In this document: positions 1 to 11,719 of the stretch, in pieces
Layout: every line of letters starts with the position of its first letter
Numbering within the stretch: the stretch's first letter is position 1
NCBI GenBank assembly: GCA_963970005.1
Contig: CAXAMN010021112.1
Span: 405,439 to 469,438 of the forward strand
Length of the DNA stretch: 64,000 bases
Origin: Durusdinium trenchii
Lineage: Eukaryota; Sar; Dinophyceae; Suessiales; Symbiodiniaceae
Reading direction: 5' to 3'
Program-made: the position numbers and the translations under genes
The notes under the pieces: generated by a model
Seen by the model: the letters and a program-made list of their open reading frames with translations, nothing else
Told to the model about the DNA's origin: nothing
The model's database searches: none

Positions 1-35
1 TATATATAGCTGTTTGGCAACGCCAAAAAGATGCT

Positions 36-554
36 CTATATTCTTCGGGTGGGAGATGGTGGGAGACAAGCCTTTTTGATTCCTTGTGAATGGCCAGCTG
101 AACTGTGACAAAGTTGAATCACTTCTGCCAACACCAGTGAACCTTTGGGTGGTTTTAAGTTGATTTCGACTTCTAGTCCTGTGCGCTTCCTTCTCGGGTC
201 AACAAGAAGTTTCTTCTTGGGTCGCCTGCAGGGTCTACTCGATCCGTTGCCCACGAGTGTACCTTGGACTGAAGTTCCCGGTTGAATGTGAAGTGCAGGG
301 TCAGTCACCTTCTTTCCGGAGACGGGTGGAGCCCTTTTTCCTATCCTAGATGTTCCCACCAAAACCGTTTGAACACCTCCCAAACCATGGGTACGGTTTC
401 CTGCAGGTTCTCCCTTAAACATCTTAAACCAATTCTGAGATACAAACGATGATCTGTTCACAAAGATCTTAGCCAAACGATGGTGCCCGGCCCCCCCCGT
501 CCCGCCTCCGGGCGCTGAAGCGGCCGCGGCAGCACGGATGGAAGAAAGGGTCTC
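36..554 (-). CDS. Probable 3' exon, unknown protein
   Basis: An open frame of 172 codons runs from an acceptor-like CCCAG/G at 555 to a stop at 36-38. The product starts with an Ala/Gly-rich stretch, continues with a basic, Pro-rich segment and has a Lys/Arg cluster near its middle. The frame crosses a GC-rich part and an average part without a stop, which is why I prefer it to the competing frames. There is no in-frame ATG near the acceptor, so upstream exons are expected at higher coordinates. No family is recognised. Strand and exon status are inferred from frame length and the acceptor only. Confidence 0.42.
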   Translation of the reverse strand, partial: ETLSSIRAAAAASAPGGGTGGAGHHRLAKIFVNRSSFVSQNWFKMFKGEPAGNRTHGLGGVQTVLVGTSRIGKRAPPVSGKKVTDPALHIQPGTSVQGTLVGNGSSRPCRRPKKKLLVDPRRKRTGLEVEINLKPPKGSLVLAEVIQLCHSSAGHSQGIKKACLPPSPTRRI

Positions 555-559
555 CTGGG

Positions 560-1530
560 CAAGTCTGGATGGATGGTATTGGTAAAGGTGAGATGAGAAG
601 CAAATTTTTGAAGTGTTTCGTGTTGGTGCTCTTGCTCTTATTTATATATATATACATACCTCTTGAAGTCCACCTCCCCTGTGTCTCTCTCCCGCACACT
701 CTGAATCTTCTTGTGTTCTTCTGTTGTTCTGACTCTTTATTTGTGTGCTTCGTTTCTCACAAGCTACATTGTACATATCACATTAGCATGATTTAATGGC
801 ATGGTTTTGTTGATAACACCACTGCCACTCACACTCTCTGTCACTGTAATTGTATCGAACATGTTTTCACCTACCATGGGGTCTGAAGTCTGAAGGAAAA
901 AATAGCATTAAAAACACACAAACAAAAACACCCCCTCATCCCCCCCTCGATCGGTTTGTTTCCAACGCGAAGACGGACCGATCCACGCCGCTCCTCTCGT
1001 ACTCGCACAGCAATGGCGTAGAATTCACGATCTGCCGGTGACGACGTGGAGGGGAGGGGTGACGTGACAGGGCGTCGTGGACCCGAGCAACATGGGTGAA
1101 GCATCCGATAGACGGGGAACACAAACAATGGGACATGACTCCACAACTGGCGGGGCATCAGCTTCACTGCACAAAAACAAGAAGACATACATATATATAT
1201 ATATATATATGTCCACAATTTACGACAATACTTTCCACAATATCATTCCTTGATTCCAAGACAATCAACATCTAAAAACAGAGCAGCATCCGACCTTATC
1301 GAAAGGCTTCGTTCACCTCTGACAGAGCGTCCACTGGGCCTTCCGGTGCAGAATCACAATCAGCATCTGCCTGCCGAGTCTGGCGGTTGTATGCACTGTG
1401 CCTGTTGCCTCAATCCCTTGACGAGCGGGTCCCTGTCCCTGGAAAGCAATCAAGCCACATGTGCACAAACCAAGGAACACGGAACGCAAGGAACGTGTAC
1501 GTGTGACGTTTTTTAGCATCCAGCATGAAA
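560..1530. other. No supported gene; TA microsatellites
   Basis: This stretch holds short (TA)n runs, including 1,191-1,210, and a small GC-rich patch at 960-1,100 that is open in several frames but has no convincing splice sites. I see no other structure. Confidence 0.4.
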
Positions 1531-1539
1531 GTTGTGACA

Positions 1540-1757
1540 TCAAGCATGAGTGGCCCACATCGCTGCAAATTGCTCTACCATGGACAACACCCTTGAAATC
1601 CATATCTGATCTGCCAATATTTGCTGGCTTTCAGAATCAGCGTCCCCCACCCTTAGAGGCCCTCTCCATATTCCATGTCCGGCAGCTCCCAAGACATCGA
1701 CACCCTTGACCCAGATTTGCTGTGACGTCCAGGCGATCCGCAGAAAACGTGCGACAC
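1540..1757 (-). CDS. Terminal exon of two-exon unknown gene
   Basis: The exon starts after an AACAG acceptor at 1,758 and ends at a stop at 1,540. It has 72 codons plus two leading bases. The leading phase matches exactly the one-base overhang of the upstream exon that ends at 1,803 (donor G/GTTTAC), so the two join in frame. The peptide is a mixed globular sequence with no known motif. The intron would be only about 45 bp, short for a dinoflagellate. Confidence 0.48.
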
Positions 1758-1802
1758 CTGTTCGTCGCGGTTCGTTCACGGACTAACGGAGGACAGGTAA
1801 AC

Positions 1803-2148
1803 CGTGCGGACGGGTCGGAACTCCGGCATCGTGTTTTCGCAGGACCTGAGCCTTCCCAGTCTCCTTTAGAGAGGTTTCGGCCTCGTCGAAACCCGTGACG
1901 AACGCGCCGCGTAACCGAGGGCCGGGTCCGAGGCGGCCGGGTCGGCCGGGTCCGTCCGGTTGGGGAGGCAAACAACAAGCGACCAAGCGACCATGACATC
2001 CCGGGTTCATGACTTGTGTGGTTCCAAAAGAAGAGGTCTCACATGGTCTGTCACTCCAGGATCCGTGTTGGAGCCGAACTCGTAACCAATCGGCGGGGAA
2101 GGAAGCTTCCCTTGCTTCCGTCGTGCCCAACTGGTTGCCTCTTTGCAA
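1803..2148 (-). CDS. Upstream exon of the same unknown gene
   Basis: The frame is open from about 2,148 to a G/GTTTACC donor at 1,802. The end nearest the donor has a Gly/Pro/Arg-rich stretch followed by an acidic-basic helix-like segment. The phase agrees with the exon at 1,540-1,757. The 5' boundary is not resolved and the real exon may begin closer to 2,000. No family is recognised. Confidence 0.42.
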
Positions 2149-2255
2149 TCAATTTTGAGTGGGCTACATCAAAGATCATCAAAGTACACTGGTTGATGAA
2201 CATGTTCTCGTACACTCCAGCTTCTTTGTTTTTCGTTTCCGTCCCTCAGTGACGA

Positions 2256-2480
2256 TCACCTTGAAGAAGGTGATCGTAAGGGATGGGTTGACACGTAGGT
2301 GCTTCGCAACCAACAAGAGAATGCGGAATTGGCAGTTCCAAAGGCCCCATCCAACGCATCTGCGGACGCATCGGATTCGTCCATCGATTTCAGCAGTTGG
2401 ACAGTCCGTGAAACATCATCAGATTTCAACGTCATCAGATTTCCAACAGCGTTCCATGCAGCCATGCACTCCTTGTTCAA
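2256..2480 (-). CDS. Possible exon, strand uncertain
   Basis: The minus strand carries a 74-codon open frame with a Ser/Asp-rich helix-like segment, upstream of and in the same direction as the 1.5-2.1 kb gene. The plus strand of the same interval (2,299-2,592) is also open and protein-like, so the strand cannot be decided from composition. I list it as a candidate 5' exon of the 1.5-2.1 kb gene. Confidence 0.25.
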   Translation of the reverse strand: MNKECMAAWNAVGNLMTLKSDDVSRTVQLLKSMDESDASADALDGAFGTANSAFSCWLRSTYVSTHPLRSPSSR

Positions 2481-2599
2481 ACATCAAGTTCAGTACAGGA
2501 TGAACGGTTGCTCCCAGGATGAACAGTTCGCGGTCCTACAGGACCCACAGTTGCACATGGCCGACAAAGGCGTCCATGTTGGGCCGACCTGAAGCCCCT

Positions 2600-5340
2600 G
2601 GGACATGGATGTGACGTGCAGATTCCCGACAAAGGCATGGAACAACTTTGTTGGGGTGTGCCATGGGTGTGCCATCTATCTAGTATTTAATACAATAAGG
2701 AGTTTTTTGTGAAACAAACATCGTGCAACTGACAGCTTCAGCATTGAGCACTGAGATTCCGGCCATCAAGCATCCGCTCGAGGAATTTCCTGTTGGGTAG
2801 ATCAAGGAACATTGGTAAAACTGGTCGGTGGTGCAGCAAAGGGCAAACGGCCAACAAAGCTAGCACAATTTTCTCCCGGCCACTATGACGTTGATTAACA
2901 AAGTCAAAGACCTTAACCAAAATAATGAAAACGTAGAGGAATGAATGAACAACAACCAAAAACGTCTACTACAGTAGATGAGCCGATATCTCATTGTATT
3001 GCTGGCTTTATAGGGTCTTGCATAGCTTTGCTAATCATGCTAGGCTTGGAGGAGGAGGATCATGTGGAGCTCTCTCTCTGTCTCACCTTGGCTATAATCG
3101 GCTAGAAGGAGACAAAGGGACAAGGGGACAAGTTGGGCTCCGACTCACTCGGCCATGGAAGTGGAACTGGCTTGAAGGGAAGACAAGTTTGGCACCCCGG
3201 CTCCAACTCAGGGTGTAACCTCTTGCTCTGTTCGATGTGTTCCTCAGGTCAAACGAGTCGTCAACAGTCTTGGTCATGTTGCCAAAAATCCTGAGTCAAA
3301 AAAATGTACGATCTGATGTTTCTGGAGCGGATGATGAAGCCATCACCATCCCCATCCTCCATCCTCCAAACTGGCTTCGTTTTCGCACGTTTGGACCCTC
3401 AAACCTTCCACCAAAATGCTGCACCCATTCACCCACTCCCTACCAATGCTGGGATGTCTGGGTGTCTGGCAAAACAAGCCACGGCACAACACTAACTTCT
3501 TAAACGGTCCATTTGGACTCACCAAACACTTGCATGCATCGCTTGGCGCCAAGCGCCAAGCGATGAGCTTGCTAAGTCTCCCAAAGCACCCTAATACCTC
3601 AGGAAGGTAATGCAAAGTAGCTAATTACCTTTGGGTTGTGGATAGTTTAAGATAGCAACAATCCTGCAGGTTTAAGTGTCCTCGTGTGGTGCAGCAACCG
3701 GCGAACTGGGAGATCGTTGTCCTGAACGGCCATCGGCTGAGCTCGAAGGACTAGGAGGGAGGGACAGGATCCAAACATATCCAAACAATTCATCAAATAC
3801 ATTTGAAAATGTTATTCTTGCCATCAACTCTGACAAACAACAATTTGCACCGGCATGATACAAGTCAAATGCATGCAACACTATACAATAAAAAATATAT
3901 TCGAGCCTGTCCCACCCTGTCACACTTCCCAAATCGGAATCTGTGTGGTCTTCCAATAGCAACTGCGTTGGTTCCCCGGCCGGCAACACATCCTATCCAG
4001 AAAGAGAATGTATGTGGTCCAAGTTGTCCCGAACCAAAATACCAAAGCCTTGAACTGGTGGCAGATTGTGCAGCTTGGGGGTATTGGTACTTGTTTTGGT
4101 TCCAAGCTCCTGGCTCAATGATCAATGGAGTCATTAACTTTGATGTGACAGCAGGATCGTCAGTTGCCGGATTCTCACACTTGGAAAGAGGAGTATACTG
4201 AGTACAGTAAACGTGGCATTCGTCACTTTAATGTCTGAGGCATTATACGCATAGTCCCAACTGGCTCTGCTGGTCATCTGCTGGCTAGTCAAATTTCATC
4301 GAACATCTTTGAAGGATTTTCCATGGCCTCCTTCAAAGCACCATCGTCCTGTCTGCATCGGAACCAAGATCCGCTCTCAGTGTCTTCTAGATCTGAGCAC
4401 TTTTGAGCACTTGCTCATCATGTAGAACGTTGCATGTAGTAGCCCCATCCTGATTCCCTCATTGGCTGCTGTCTTTTCTACCAAATCCATCCAAATCCGT
4501 TGACCTCAACGACTTGGCTTATCAAGGTCTGGCTTTGCGAAGCTTCGGGATGCGCAGCTTTGAGTCCGTCGACCGAGCAAAGAGCTCGCCTCAATGACTC
4601 AAAGAACCCTTTCATTCGTGGCCCTTCTGAAGGGCTCAAGAGAGGCCCAAGAGCTGCAGCAGGGCCTCAACAGCCGACACTCCACGTTGAACTTCCCAAA
4701 AACGTACGTGCACCACCCGACGTAGATGGCATGCCCAAATCAGCAGGGCCAGCGTAGGTAGAGCCAGCAAGGTATATAGAGAAGAAAAGGGGGTGATGGA
4801 ATGCTCAGCTTGCGCATGGACAAAGCCACTGCTGAAACTGCAGAAAATCAGATTGCCCTGTTGAGTTGGACTGTATGATGATGCTCTTATCTCTGATGGC
4901 GTAGGTCTCACACGGCTTGGGCTGCTGCCTGTCATTCAATCCAAGAATTATACAGTATAGGCATTTCACAGTTGACTCAATCGAATTCACTCACATTATA
5001 CCTCATACAGACTCATATGAAATGTGTTGGTGCATGTTCAATTGACCAAAGGCAGAAACCAGCTGATTCAAGGAAACGCACAAACTGCATCACGAATTGA
5101 ACGATTCTGCAGCCAGTCAATCCCATGTATTTCCATCTCTATTTTCTATCACTTGGACTCTTGGACAAAGATGTCCTTATTGGATGCAACCTACACAAAT
5201 GTCCAGCATGAAGAGAACAAATCAGCTGAAGCAATCCAAAAGCCATCACTGCACAACCAACATCTTTACACTGTACTGTTGCTAAGCAATTGTTTCAAAT
5301 CCAACTATGTCATCTATGTTCATCAACCGGCCACATCACC
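2600..5340. other. Long stretch without a supported gene
   Basis: Only short open frames in AT-average sequence occur here. A Leu-rich frame on the minus strand at 4,636-4,935 and a Pro/Ala-rich frame on the plus strand at 4,500-4,757 overlap and contradict each other. Neither has clear splice sites. A short palindrome (GCGCTTGGCG type) sits at 3,540-3,563. Confidence 0.4.
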
Positions 5341-5344
5341 TTCT

Positions 5345-5452
5345 TCAAAGTGACCTTGAGATCTCCTGCTTGGTTCGGTCACAAACAGGCCTGTAACAGG
5401 TCACAAACAGGGACTCCAAAAAAAGGGTCACAAGCTGAAGAATCTGGATGAT
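5345..5452. repeat. GGTCAC foldback element, copy 1 (family M3)
   Basis: About 100 bp begins with AAGTGACC, has GGTTCGGTCAC and GGTCACAAAC inside, and ends with GGGTCACAAGCTGAAGAA. The same order of words recurs at 15.7, 17.5 and 55.2 kb, so this is a dispersed family of short elements with GGTCAC/GTGACC arms. Confidence 0.6.
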
Positions 5453-5868
5453 GAGTTTGAAAGCATCTGAAAGCGATACCCCCAGTAAACCCCCCCAATT
5501 GTTGGTGGCAGGTGTTGAGCCTCAACTCAACCTCATGGTGTTGTGGCGTGGTTCCACTGTATGGCCTGAGTTTCTCCGTCGCTGTCTTCCGTTTCTATGA
5601 CACACGGAGCACTGCGTCAAGGGTCTGGTAGAGCCACTGGCGAACACCATCCCACGCCTGGCGGAAGAAGAAACAGTCATGGCCGCGATGGGCCGCGATG
5701 GCCGGAGCACTGGTCTCTGAAGTTGAAGAAAACAAACCGCATCAAAAATCACGACTCACTACTCAACATGAGGTGTTCAGGACCAGGGTCTTACAACACC
5801 TGTGGTGAGACCACCTCTAGAAACCTGGAGCTGCTCGAGTTGTGGAGGACCCCAAAGTTGGGCTCCAA

Positions 5869-6195
5869 CTAGCCGCTAGCCTGTGGCGGTGGTTGGGGTG
5901 GTGCCTCCGGGGATTCAGTCCAAGGTGGTCTTGAGACGACGTATACCAATTGACCAGAACGCTGGTTCGACTCCGCGATCCCGATTAGCCAACCGGCGAG
6001 CACACTGTCCGACGTTCCTTCGCCATCTCTCCCAGCGTCGGATCTCGCAGCGGATGAGGGTGAGTATTCCAACCCCTCACACAGCGGACCGGCCCTCATA
6101 CCGGCCCGAGGGCCCGTTCCATGAGCCCGTTCCGACACGCGCCACGCACAAAAAGCGCGCGTGTGCGTTTTTGCGCATGTCCAGGAGTGAACCAA
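5869..6195 (-). CDS. Possible terminal exon, unknown
   Basis: A 108-codon frame is open and ends in a Pro-rich tail with a stop at 5,869. The middle is acidic and Ala/Ser-rich. A second minus-strand frame over 5,940-6,080 is equally free of stops and Arg/Trp-rich, so the frame is not certain. No motif is recognised. Confidence 0.3.
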   Translation of the reverse strand: MVHSWTCAKTHTRAFCAWRVSERAHGTGPRAGMRAGPLCEGLEYSPSSAARSDAGRDGEGTSDSVLAGWLIGIAESNQRSGQLVYVVSRPPWTESPEAPPQPPPQASG

Positions 6196-6269
6196 GGGTC
6201 TTCGTCGTTTGGTTCACTCCTTGCAGTTCACTCCACTTCTGTTTCACATGCCATCCATGTTCCCCACCA

Positions 6270-7450
6270 AACTCCCGTCCTACCATCTCAGGTTAAACAT
6301 ACTTAAGGTACGAAGTCTTCCCGTCCGGTGTCCAACACTGCTTCGACCGAAACGGGACCGCCGTGGTGTTCGTTTTGTTTGTTTTGCTGCGGAGTCGTTC
6401 CGACAAACAGAACAACACAATCTCCTGATCTCCTGACCTCCCCGTTTCAAGGCTCGCGTGAACACGTCGTTGTGTGTTATACTGTGTTATACAGTGGGAA
6501 AAACATGGAAAAACAACAATGGCACCCAAAAAATCACAAAAAGTTAGGTTGGGCAGGTGCCTCCAGTTTTGTATGGATGTCTCTTGGTCTCGTCGTTGAT
6601 CGTGCCTCCTGAATGGCCTGAAGCACCAGAATGGGCCGATACAAGAGGCGGGTCACCTGGCTCTGGTGAGTCGCGTCAAAGGCAAGGCCGTCTTCACGAC
6701 CTATAGACCAACGTTTTTTTTTTTTGCTTTCTAAAGGTTGGAGTGGTTTCTGTATCTACCCCACCAGCTGGTGCCCCACACACCTCGAATTCACCTCCTG
6801 AATTTTCGTCTTGACCTCCTCTTCGCCTTGACCCCACATCACCCGAAGAGTAAGCCCAGCTTCGGCGTTCGCCGCTGGTGGGTTTTCCATGGTGCCATTG
6901 ATATCAACACTGCTTCTGTCCCGTTGTACCGGCCTCATGTCTGATCTTGACCCACGCGTGTTTTGCCCCAAAAGAACATCAGGACTGACTTGCTTCACCA
7001 AAATATGGCAGGGTCGCACCTATTTCGCCTATTTCAAAGGGTGTTCCTTGGTACAAATGTCCTGGAGGACCCTGCAGGATGTTAAACATACACTACAAGC
7101 CTTCGGGAACTCTCTACCAGGCAGCCCTATTAACCACTTCGGACTGTCCCGGCAAGAGGCTCCTTATACTTGACACGGGTCCCTGAAAGGCAAGTGACAG
7201 CCCGGTTGAGCTGTCGAAATACCACGAAAACCAATGTTTTTAGGTCAAGTTGCAATTACCTTTCAACTCCCGATCAACAAGATCACATGCAATCAACACA
7301 TCCAGAACCCTCCGACCACAGGCTGTTTCCGTCGAATTCACCAGGAAGCATCGATCCTGGAGGGTGCTCCAGCCTCCCCATGATTCACTCCAGCCTCCAA
7401 GACTTAAGAACAAATACTTGTTCCCCCCCTAAGGGGTCAATCCTCTCCTT
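6270..7450. other. No supported gene
   Basis: I see only short frames and a T(10) run at 6,715-6,725. No splice-supported exon is visible. Confidence 0.4.
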
Positions 7451-7457
7451 CCCACAG

Positions 7458-7664
7458 GACCGAAAAACGCCGACAAAAGTCACACAAACATGGCCGAACC
7501 GTTCTTCTTTACGCGGGCGACTGCCGCGACCGCAACTGCCACGAAAAGGACCAGGGAAAAAGCCGCACCTCGCGGCTCGAGACACTCTTGGCACTGAGGT
7601 CAGGCTCCTGGAATTCCTCCGAAGGTTGGAGCCGTTTCACGAAGCGCGGGGCCAGCCAGAATGA
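7458..7664 (+). CDS. Possible terminal exon, basic protein
   Basis: A CCCACAG/G acceptor at about 7,458 is followed by a plus-strand frame to a stop at 7,662. The peptide is Arg/Lys/Pro-rich and then turns into an amphipathic Leu/Glu/Arg segment. An alternative frame from the same acceptor contains an ATG and a Thr/Ala-rich peptide. No family is recognised. Confidence 0.28.
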   Translation, partial: DRKTPTKVTQTWPNRSSLRGRLPRPQLPRKGPGKKPHLAARDTLGTEVRLLEFLRRLEPFHEARGQPE

Positions 7665-8498
7665 GACTTCTCACGCGTTTTTGGAAGGAGCGAGAAAGTG
7701 TGAGGAAAAACACGACACCGTCAAAGAGATCCCAATGATTCAAATGTGTTGTTTGCTGTTGACAGTGGTGGTCTTTCCTTCCTGTGAATCATGAATAACT
7801 CCAATCCATGATATATCTTATTGTGGGTGTTGTGGAGGAAATCGGAAGCTCGTGAATCATCTATAAGATGCTAGAAACAACTGCAAAATGGATCCAATGG
7901 TGCTTGCGGAAACAGGACGGAAACAGGATTTTTCCTTTGCTTATATGATGGGATTGTCATTGTAACAAAGGAATACTCGTTCGTTCGAAAGAAAAAACAC
8001 GGTTTGGACGTTGTTATTGTTCTGTGATGGACCCCAAAACGTCTGCGTTTCACTCAGCCCTTTGTTACCTCACGTCCCCCAGGTCCGCCTCATCCCAGGC
8101 GCGAAACCTCGAGGCAACAGCAACACCAAATAGGCCGGTAGGAATGCTATAGGGAAAACACAGATCAAAAAGCAACAACGATGGGTTTCAACGGCTACGT
8201 GCTCTGACGCTTCAACATGTTTCAGTATGGCGTGGTTTCTGAAACATGTGTGTTCGGGCACAAGGCTTGTGAGAAAGTGAGAAGTGTTCTGAAGTATTCT
8301 CAACCCAGTTCACCTACATCCAGCGTCCCAGTTGGTTTTTCTACATCCGAGGACCTGGGAGGATGGGAGGAGGCCCCAAAAGTCAACCACCTGGGGAACA
8401 AACAAACAAACTGGGTAGTCTCGACTTCCACGGGTGTCGCTTGAAGGTCCTTTGCTGTTAGACAGCAGGGTGCAACTTCACGGTGATCAACCAGTCAT

Positions 8499-8604
8499 GG
8501 CCCATACACTCCATGTAATGTATGGTATATTGATACCTACAGTACGGCCAGGGGTGCTGCCAGGGGGGTCTGTCTGGGGCGGCAGTCCTATGGAGCGTAT
8601 GGGT
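8499..8604. repeat. ACTCCATG foldback element, copy a (family M1)
   Basis: The arms CCCATACACTCCATG and CTATGGAGCGTATGGG are inverted repeats of about 15 bp. The interior (GGCCAGGGGTG...GGTCTGTCTGGGGCGGCAG) is nearly the same as in the copy at 28.9 kb. This marks a dispersed MITE-like family. Confidence 0.65.
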
Positions 8605-8885
8605 GGTCGCTCCAAAGTCCCGGACAAGGCTTGCACGGCGGAGTCGCCCAGAATGCGGGAGACACTTAAAGCCACCACACTCACCTGAAGGCTCCGGTTG
8701 GTGCATGAACTGCGTAAAGCCAAGGAAAGTCCACCTGCTCATGATAAGGATTCAATGCTCGATCTGATCATGACAAGGAATATGACCCACAATGAAGTCC
8801 ATTTTGCTGTTCACTCTGCAAGTGTCAATGCTCTTCACGAATTCGTGAACTCGACCAATGACTTTTTCAGGATTTTCTCCGGAGT

Positions 8886-9232
8886 ATGAGATTGAGACTG
8901 GCAAATGGATTCCACACACTCTCTAGCTTCACCGGCTTCAAGTTCTTCACCCTAAACACTGGACCAATAACTGATGACATTCAGCCATCCCAGTGTCCTT
9001 ATATGGATCCCCCCTCCAAATGCCCGAAACGGATTTCACCCTACATGGCTTTCACCGACGTTTTGGCCGCACGGATCCTCCGAATACTCCCAACGTCACG
9101 AACCAACCTCCGGCTGAACGAACTCCAGGCGCGGCGCGATCCGTTTGGGAGCGCGGAGAAGGATCGCTGAGGAAAGGCGAAAAGAGGATCGGTGGAAACA
9201 AGCGATCGCAGGAGTCACAAAGGTTGGGGTGA
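8886..9232 (+). CDS. Possible coding region, unknown
   Basis: Two overlapping plus-strand frames (8,886-9,170 and 8,993-9,232) and one minus-strand frame (9,052-9,375) are open over a GC-rich island at 9,040-9,230. The longer-lived plus frame has a Lys/Arg/Gly-rich C terminus. The frame and strand are unresolved. I report it because the GC spike suggests an exon. Confidence 0.22.
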
Positions 9233-9636
9233 TGTGGCTCGCCCCATCCAGTGGATGTGACAGGGGCGCCCTCCAAGTTCGGCACCCCGTCTTGTGACTG
9301 CTGGTTGTAGGAGCGGTGTTGGACCGGCTTCTTGGGCTCCAACCACATCCGAAGGTGGGGACTGACCCACGTCACGTCACCTCAATCACGTTCGAAACGG
9401 AGGTAGTTGGAGCACTAGGGGCGGGCGGTTCTTGAAAGGTCTTCTCCACACAGAAGGCGAGGCACGCTTGGTGAACCAGCAGCCAGGCCGCAGGCTACGG
9501 ACATCTCAAGGGTTCAGCCATCGCCTCCAGCTTATGATGAAAGCTGTGATCGTAGATCTCCGCTCAGTTCTCAGTTTCCAGGTGAGAACCAAAACAGCAG
9601 CGTCTTGGAACTGTTACTTCTAAGTGGCTCTTCGTA

Positions 9637-9729
9637 CTATAGTATTTCGTACTTCGTCCAGCTCCAGCTCGTGGAATGTTTGTGTGCATGATGCATAGCG
9701 GCCTGTCTGACTTGGACCATCTTCATGTC
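9637..9729 (-). CDS. Terminal exon, small unknown protein
   Basis: A GTGGCAG/GAC acceptor at 9,730 opens a 31-codon frame ending in a stop at 9,637. It joins in phase 0 to the exon at 9,786-9,883, whose donor is AAG/GTCTCA. The intervening intron is about 56 bp. The peptide is His/Met/Gln-rich with no recognised motif. Confidence 0.4.
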   Translation of the reverse strand, partial: DMKMVQVRQAAMHHAHKHSTSWSWTKYEIL

Positions 9730-9785
9730 CTGCCACAAGAGGGGGTTGTCATCATCATCTCTGCACCCTCCGGGTAGAATGAGAC

Positions 9786-9883
9786 CTTGCCGCCATTGCC
9801 CTGGCCGATCCCACCGATGCCAGGGCAAACTCTCTGCCAAAGAATTGTTGCAAGCTCGTCCATGTCCGAGACATTCCACGTGA
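9786..9883 (-). CDS. Upstream exon of small unknown gene
   Basis: The exon lies between a GCTAG acceptor at 9,884 and a GGCAAG/GTCTCA donor. The phases (1 in, 0 out) fit the 3' neighbour at 9,637-9,729. The peptide has a helix-like start and a Gly-rich end (GIGGIGQGNGGK). No family is recognised. Confidence 0.4.
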
Positions 9884-10228
9884 CTAGCATATTTACAGTA
9901 CCTACAGACTGTGCACGCCACATTATATCACACATTGTATAGTATACACGTGGCCAAATAATGCCACCTCACTCTTATGGCATGTTTAAATACATTCACC
10001 ACCTGCCACTTTAAATCTCCATTTCAGCCACCATTTCGAAGACCTGTAGAGTCGGGCGCTGGTATATGTATACAGAGATCTCAATCTGCATGACCGTGTC
10101 CGCTGCCGCTCCTTGCTTCGCTCGCTTCCACTGACTCCACACAGGGTGTCAATGACGGACTCTCGAGCCGATGCTTGAAACACAATGATCCTTGGGTATA
10201 TCCCATTACCAGTAACAGTGGATAATGA

Positions 10229-10242
10229 AGAAGAAGAAGAAT

Positions 10243-10273
<31 letters not shown>

Positions 10274-10302
10274 TGATGATGATGACGATGATGATGATGA
10301 GC
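10229..10302. repeat. (GAT/GAC)n trinucleotide tract
   Basis: About 74 bp of GAAGAA, GATGAC and GATGAT triplets form this tract. Read on the minus strand within a long open frame it gives His/Arg or Ser runs. On the plus strand it gives Asp/Glu runs. Confidence 0.85.
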
Positions 10303-10442
10303 AAAGGCCTTTTTTAAAACTCGTGATATCCTTGTTCCAACTGTTGCTGGCCATGAGATATTAGACTCTCCAGGTCCACCGAGTAAAACCTCTACAGGTC
10401 CAGTCTGACCCAGTAAAACGTGGTCCTGAGTCACCCCATTGA

Positions 10443-10889
10443 GTGGTGCAAACCTGTTGGAAAGGTGAGCTGCACTTTTACTTGTTGGATTTGGATTTGG
10501 AATCGAAATCTGTCCACCTTGGCATCGACTCCTCCCCTCCTGTTGCGCCAGCTCGCCTGAGCTCCAGGGCAGTAGCTGGCCATGCAAAGAGGTCGGTCCT
10601 TGCCTGGCAGTCCGAGCAAGAAACCTCCATCCAGGAGTGTTCTTCTCCATCCAGGGTCCATGTAGGTTTCATGCTTTTTGCGTGTCAGAGGGACGAACCC
10701 CCTGGCCGCCCCTGGTCCAAACCGTCGAACGGGAGGTCGACACACCCGCTGTGTGGAGTGTCTCGTATGGATTCAAAGGACCGAACACACATGGGATGCG
10801 GCGAACTGGTGCATAAGCCACCCGAACTGGTGCATGTCATTGGATGTCCGGTGTGTCAACGGACCGCACATGTGTTGCCTAAAAAATGA
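10443..10889 (+). CDS. Long open frame, coding status unclear
   Basis: A plus-strand frame of 148 codons ends with a Cys-containing, Lys-ended tail. All three minus frames over 10,430-10,680 are also open, one of them for 189 codons through the GAT tract. This lack of stops in most frames points to compositional bias as much as to coding. I give it low weight. Confidence 0.22.
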   Translation: MVQTCWKGELHFYLLDLDLESKSVHLGIDSSPPVAPARLSSRAVAGHAKRSVLAWQSEQETSIQECSSPSRVHVGFMLFACQRDEPPGRPWSKPSNGRSTHPLCGVSRMDSKDRTHMGCGELVHKPPELVHVIGCPVCQRTAHVLPKK

Positions 10890-10944
10890 CTTTAAAGGGA
10901 GGACATGCAAAACGATGAGAAAAACACACCATTCCAAAACAGTC

Positions 10945-10971
10945 GATATATATGCTATATATATATATATT
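10945..10971. repeat. (TA)n microsatellite
   Basis: Alternating TA runs over about 27 bp. Similar runs lie at 1,191-1,210, 13,279-13,297, 25,925-25,942, 32,627-32,650, 45,163-45,176 and 47,241-47,259. Confidence 0.85.
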
Positions 10972-11149
10972 TGGATCAAACATATAATTGCAAATATGTA
11001 TATATAGAATTGTATGCATTAAGATATAGTATGAGATATTATGAGTGTAATATGCCTCCCTTGACCCCTTTTCAACCACCTCAGCACAGTCATATACGTA
11101 TATATATTAGTGTGTGCGTGGGCCTGTTTGTTTGGCCCATCCTGTTTCA

Positions 11150-11340
11150 GGTATGGGACTATTTCTAATAACCCTCTGGAACTATTTCTCTATCCTTGGA
11201 ACTAATTCTCAATTAGTTTAGAACTATTCCGACTATTCCAACATCTTGGTGACTATTTCCTAAGTAGTATGATTATATAGTTAATAGGTGCCTTATTATT
11301 GGGAACTATTTAGATATTCAATTAACTGAGGTGCCCTCCT
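11150..11340. repeat. ACTATT-rich degenerate repeat
   Basis: Repeated words GGAACTATTTC, GAACTATTCC and ACTAATTCTC recur every 20-30 bp. The same ACTATTCC word is part of the tandem array that follows at 11.7 kb and, inverted (ATAGTTC), of the palindromes at 12.6 kb. Confidence 0.55.
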
Positions 11341-11719
11341 TCCACTTCTACTCCTCACTACCAAAGTTGTTCAAAACTTTTGAGGGTGTACTGCAGTGGA
11401 CCGTACTACACAACCGCGCACCTTTTGCCCTATTTAGGTCTTCTAAATGACTAGCCAACATGTGACATGAGTATTTTCTACTTGTAAGCCTCACCCTTGG
11501 CCCTATTGTGTTTCTACTACTGTTGAAAACCTGTGGGTAATTGCCAGCCACCAGAATTAATGATTTGGGAATGAGTCTGAGCATGGATGTGATGTATTTG
11601 TTTGTTAATGTTCACTCATGCGTGTCCTCTCCATGGTCAAAACTCCTAACATGTGCATTTGTGTGTCACTTCTTTGCTTCTTGTGTGTCATGGGAAGTAT
11701 GAGTCATACTGTATGACAC

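Noticed and set aside
5941..5990. GGTTCGACTCC resembling a tRNA T-arm
   Set aside because: The flanking bases do not form a 5-bp T-stem or a 7-bp acceptor stem, and no anticodon arm is visible.
10081..10650. 189-codon minus frame through the GAT tract
   Set aside because: All three minus frames and one plus frame are open here, so the absence of stops is compositional. The His/Arg run comes from the microsatellite.
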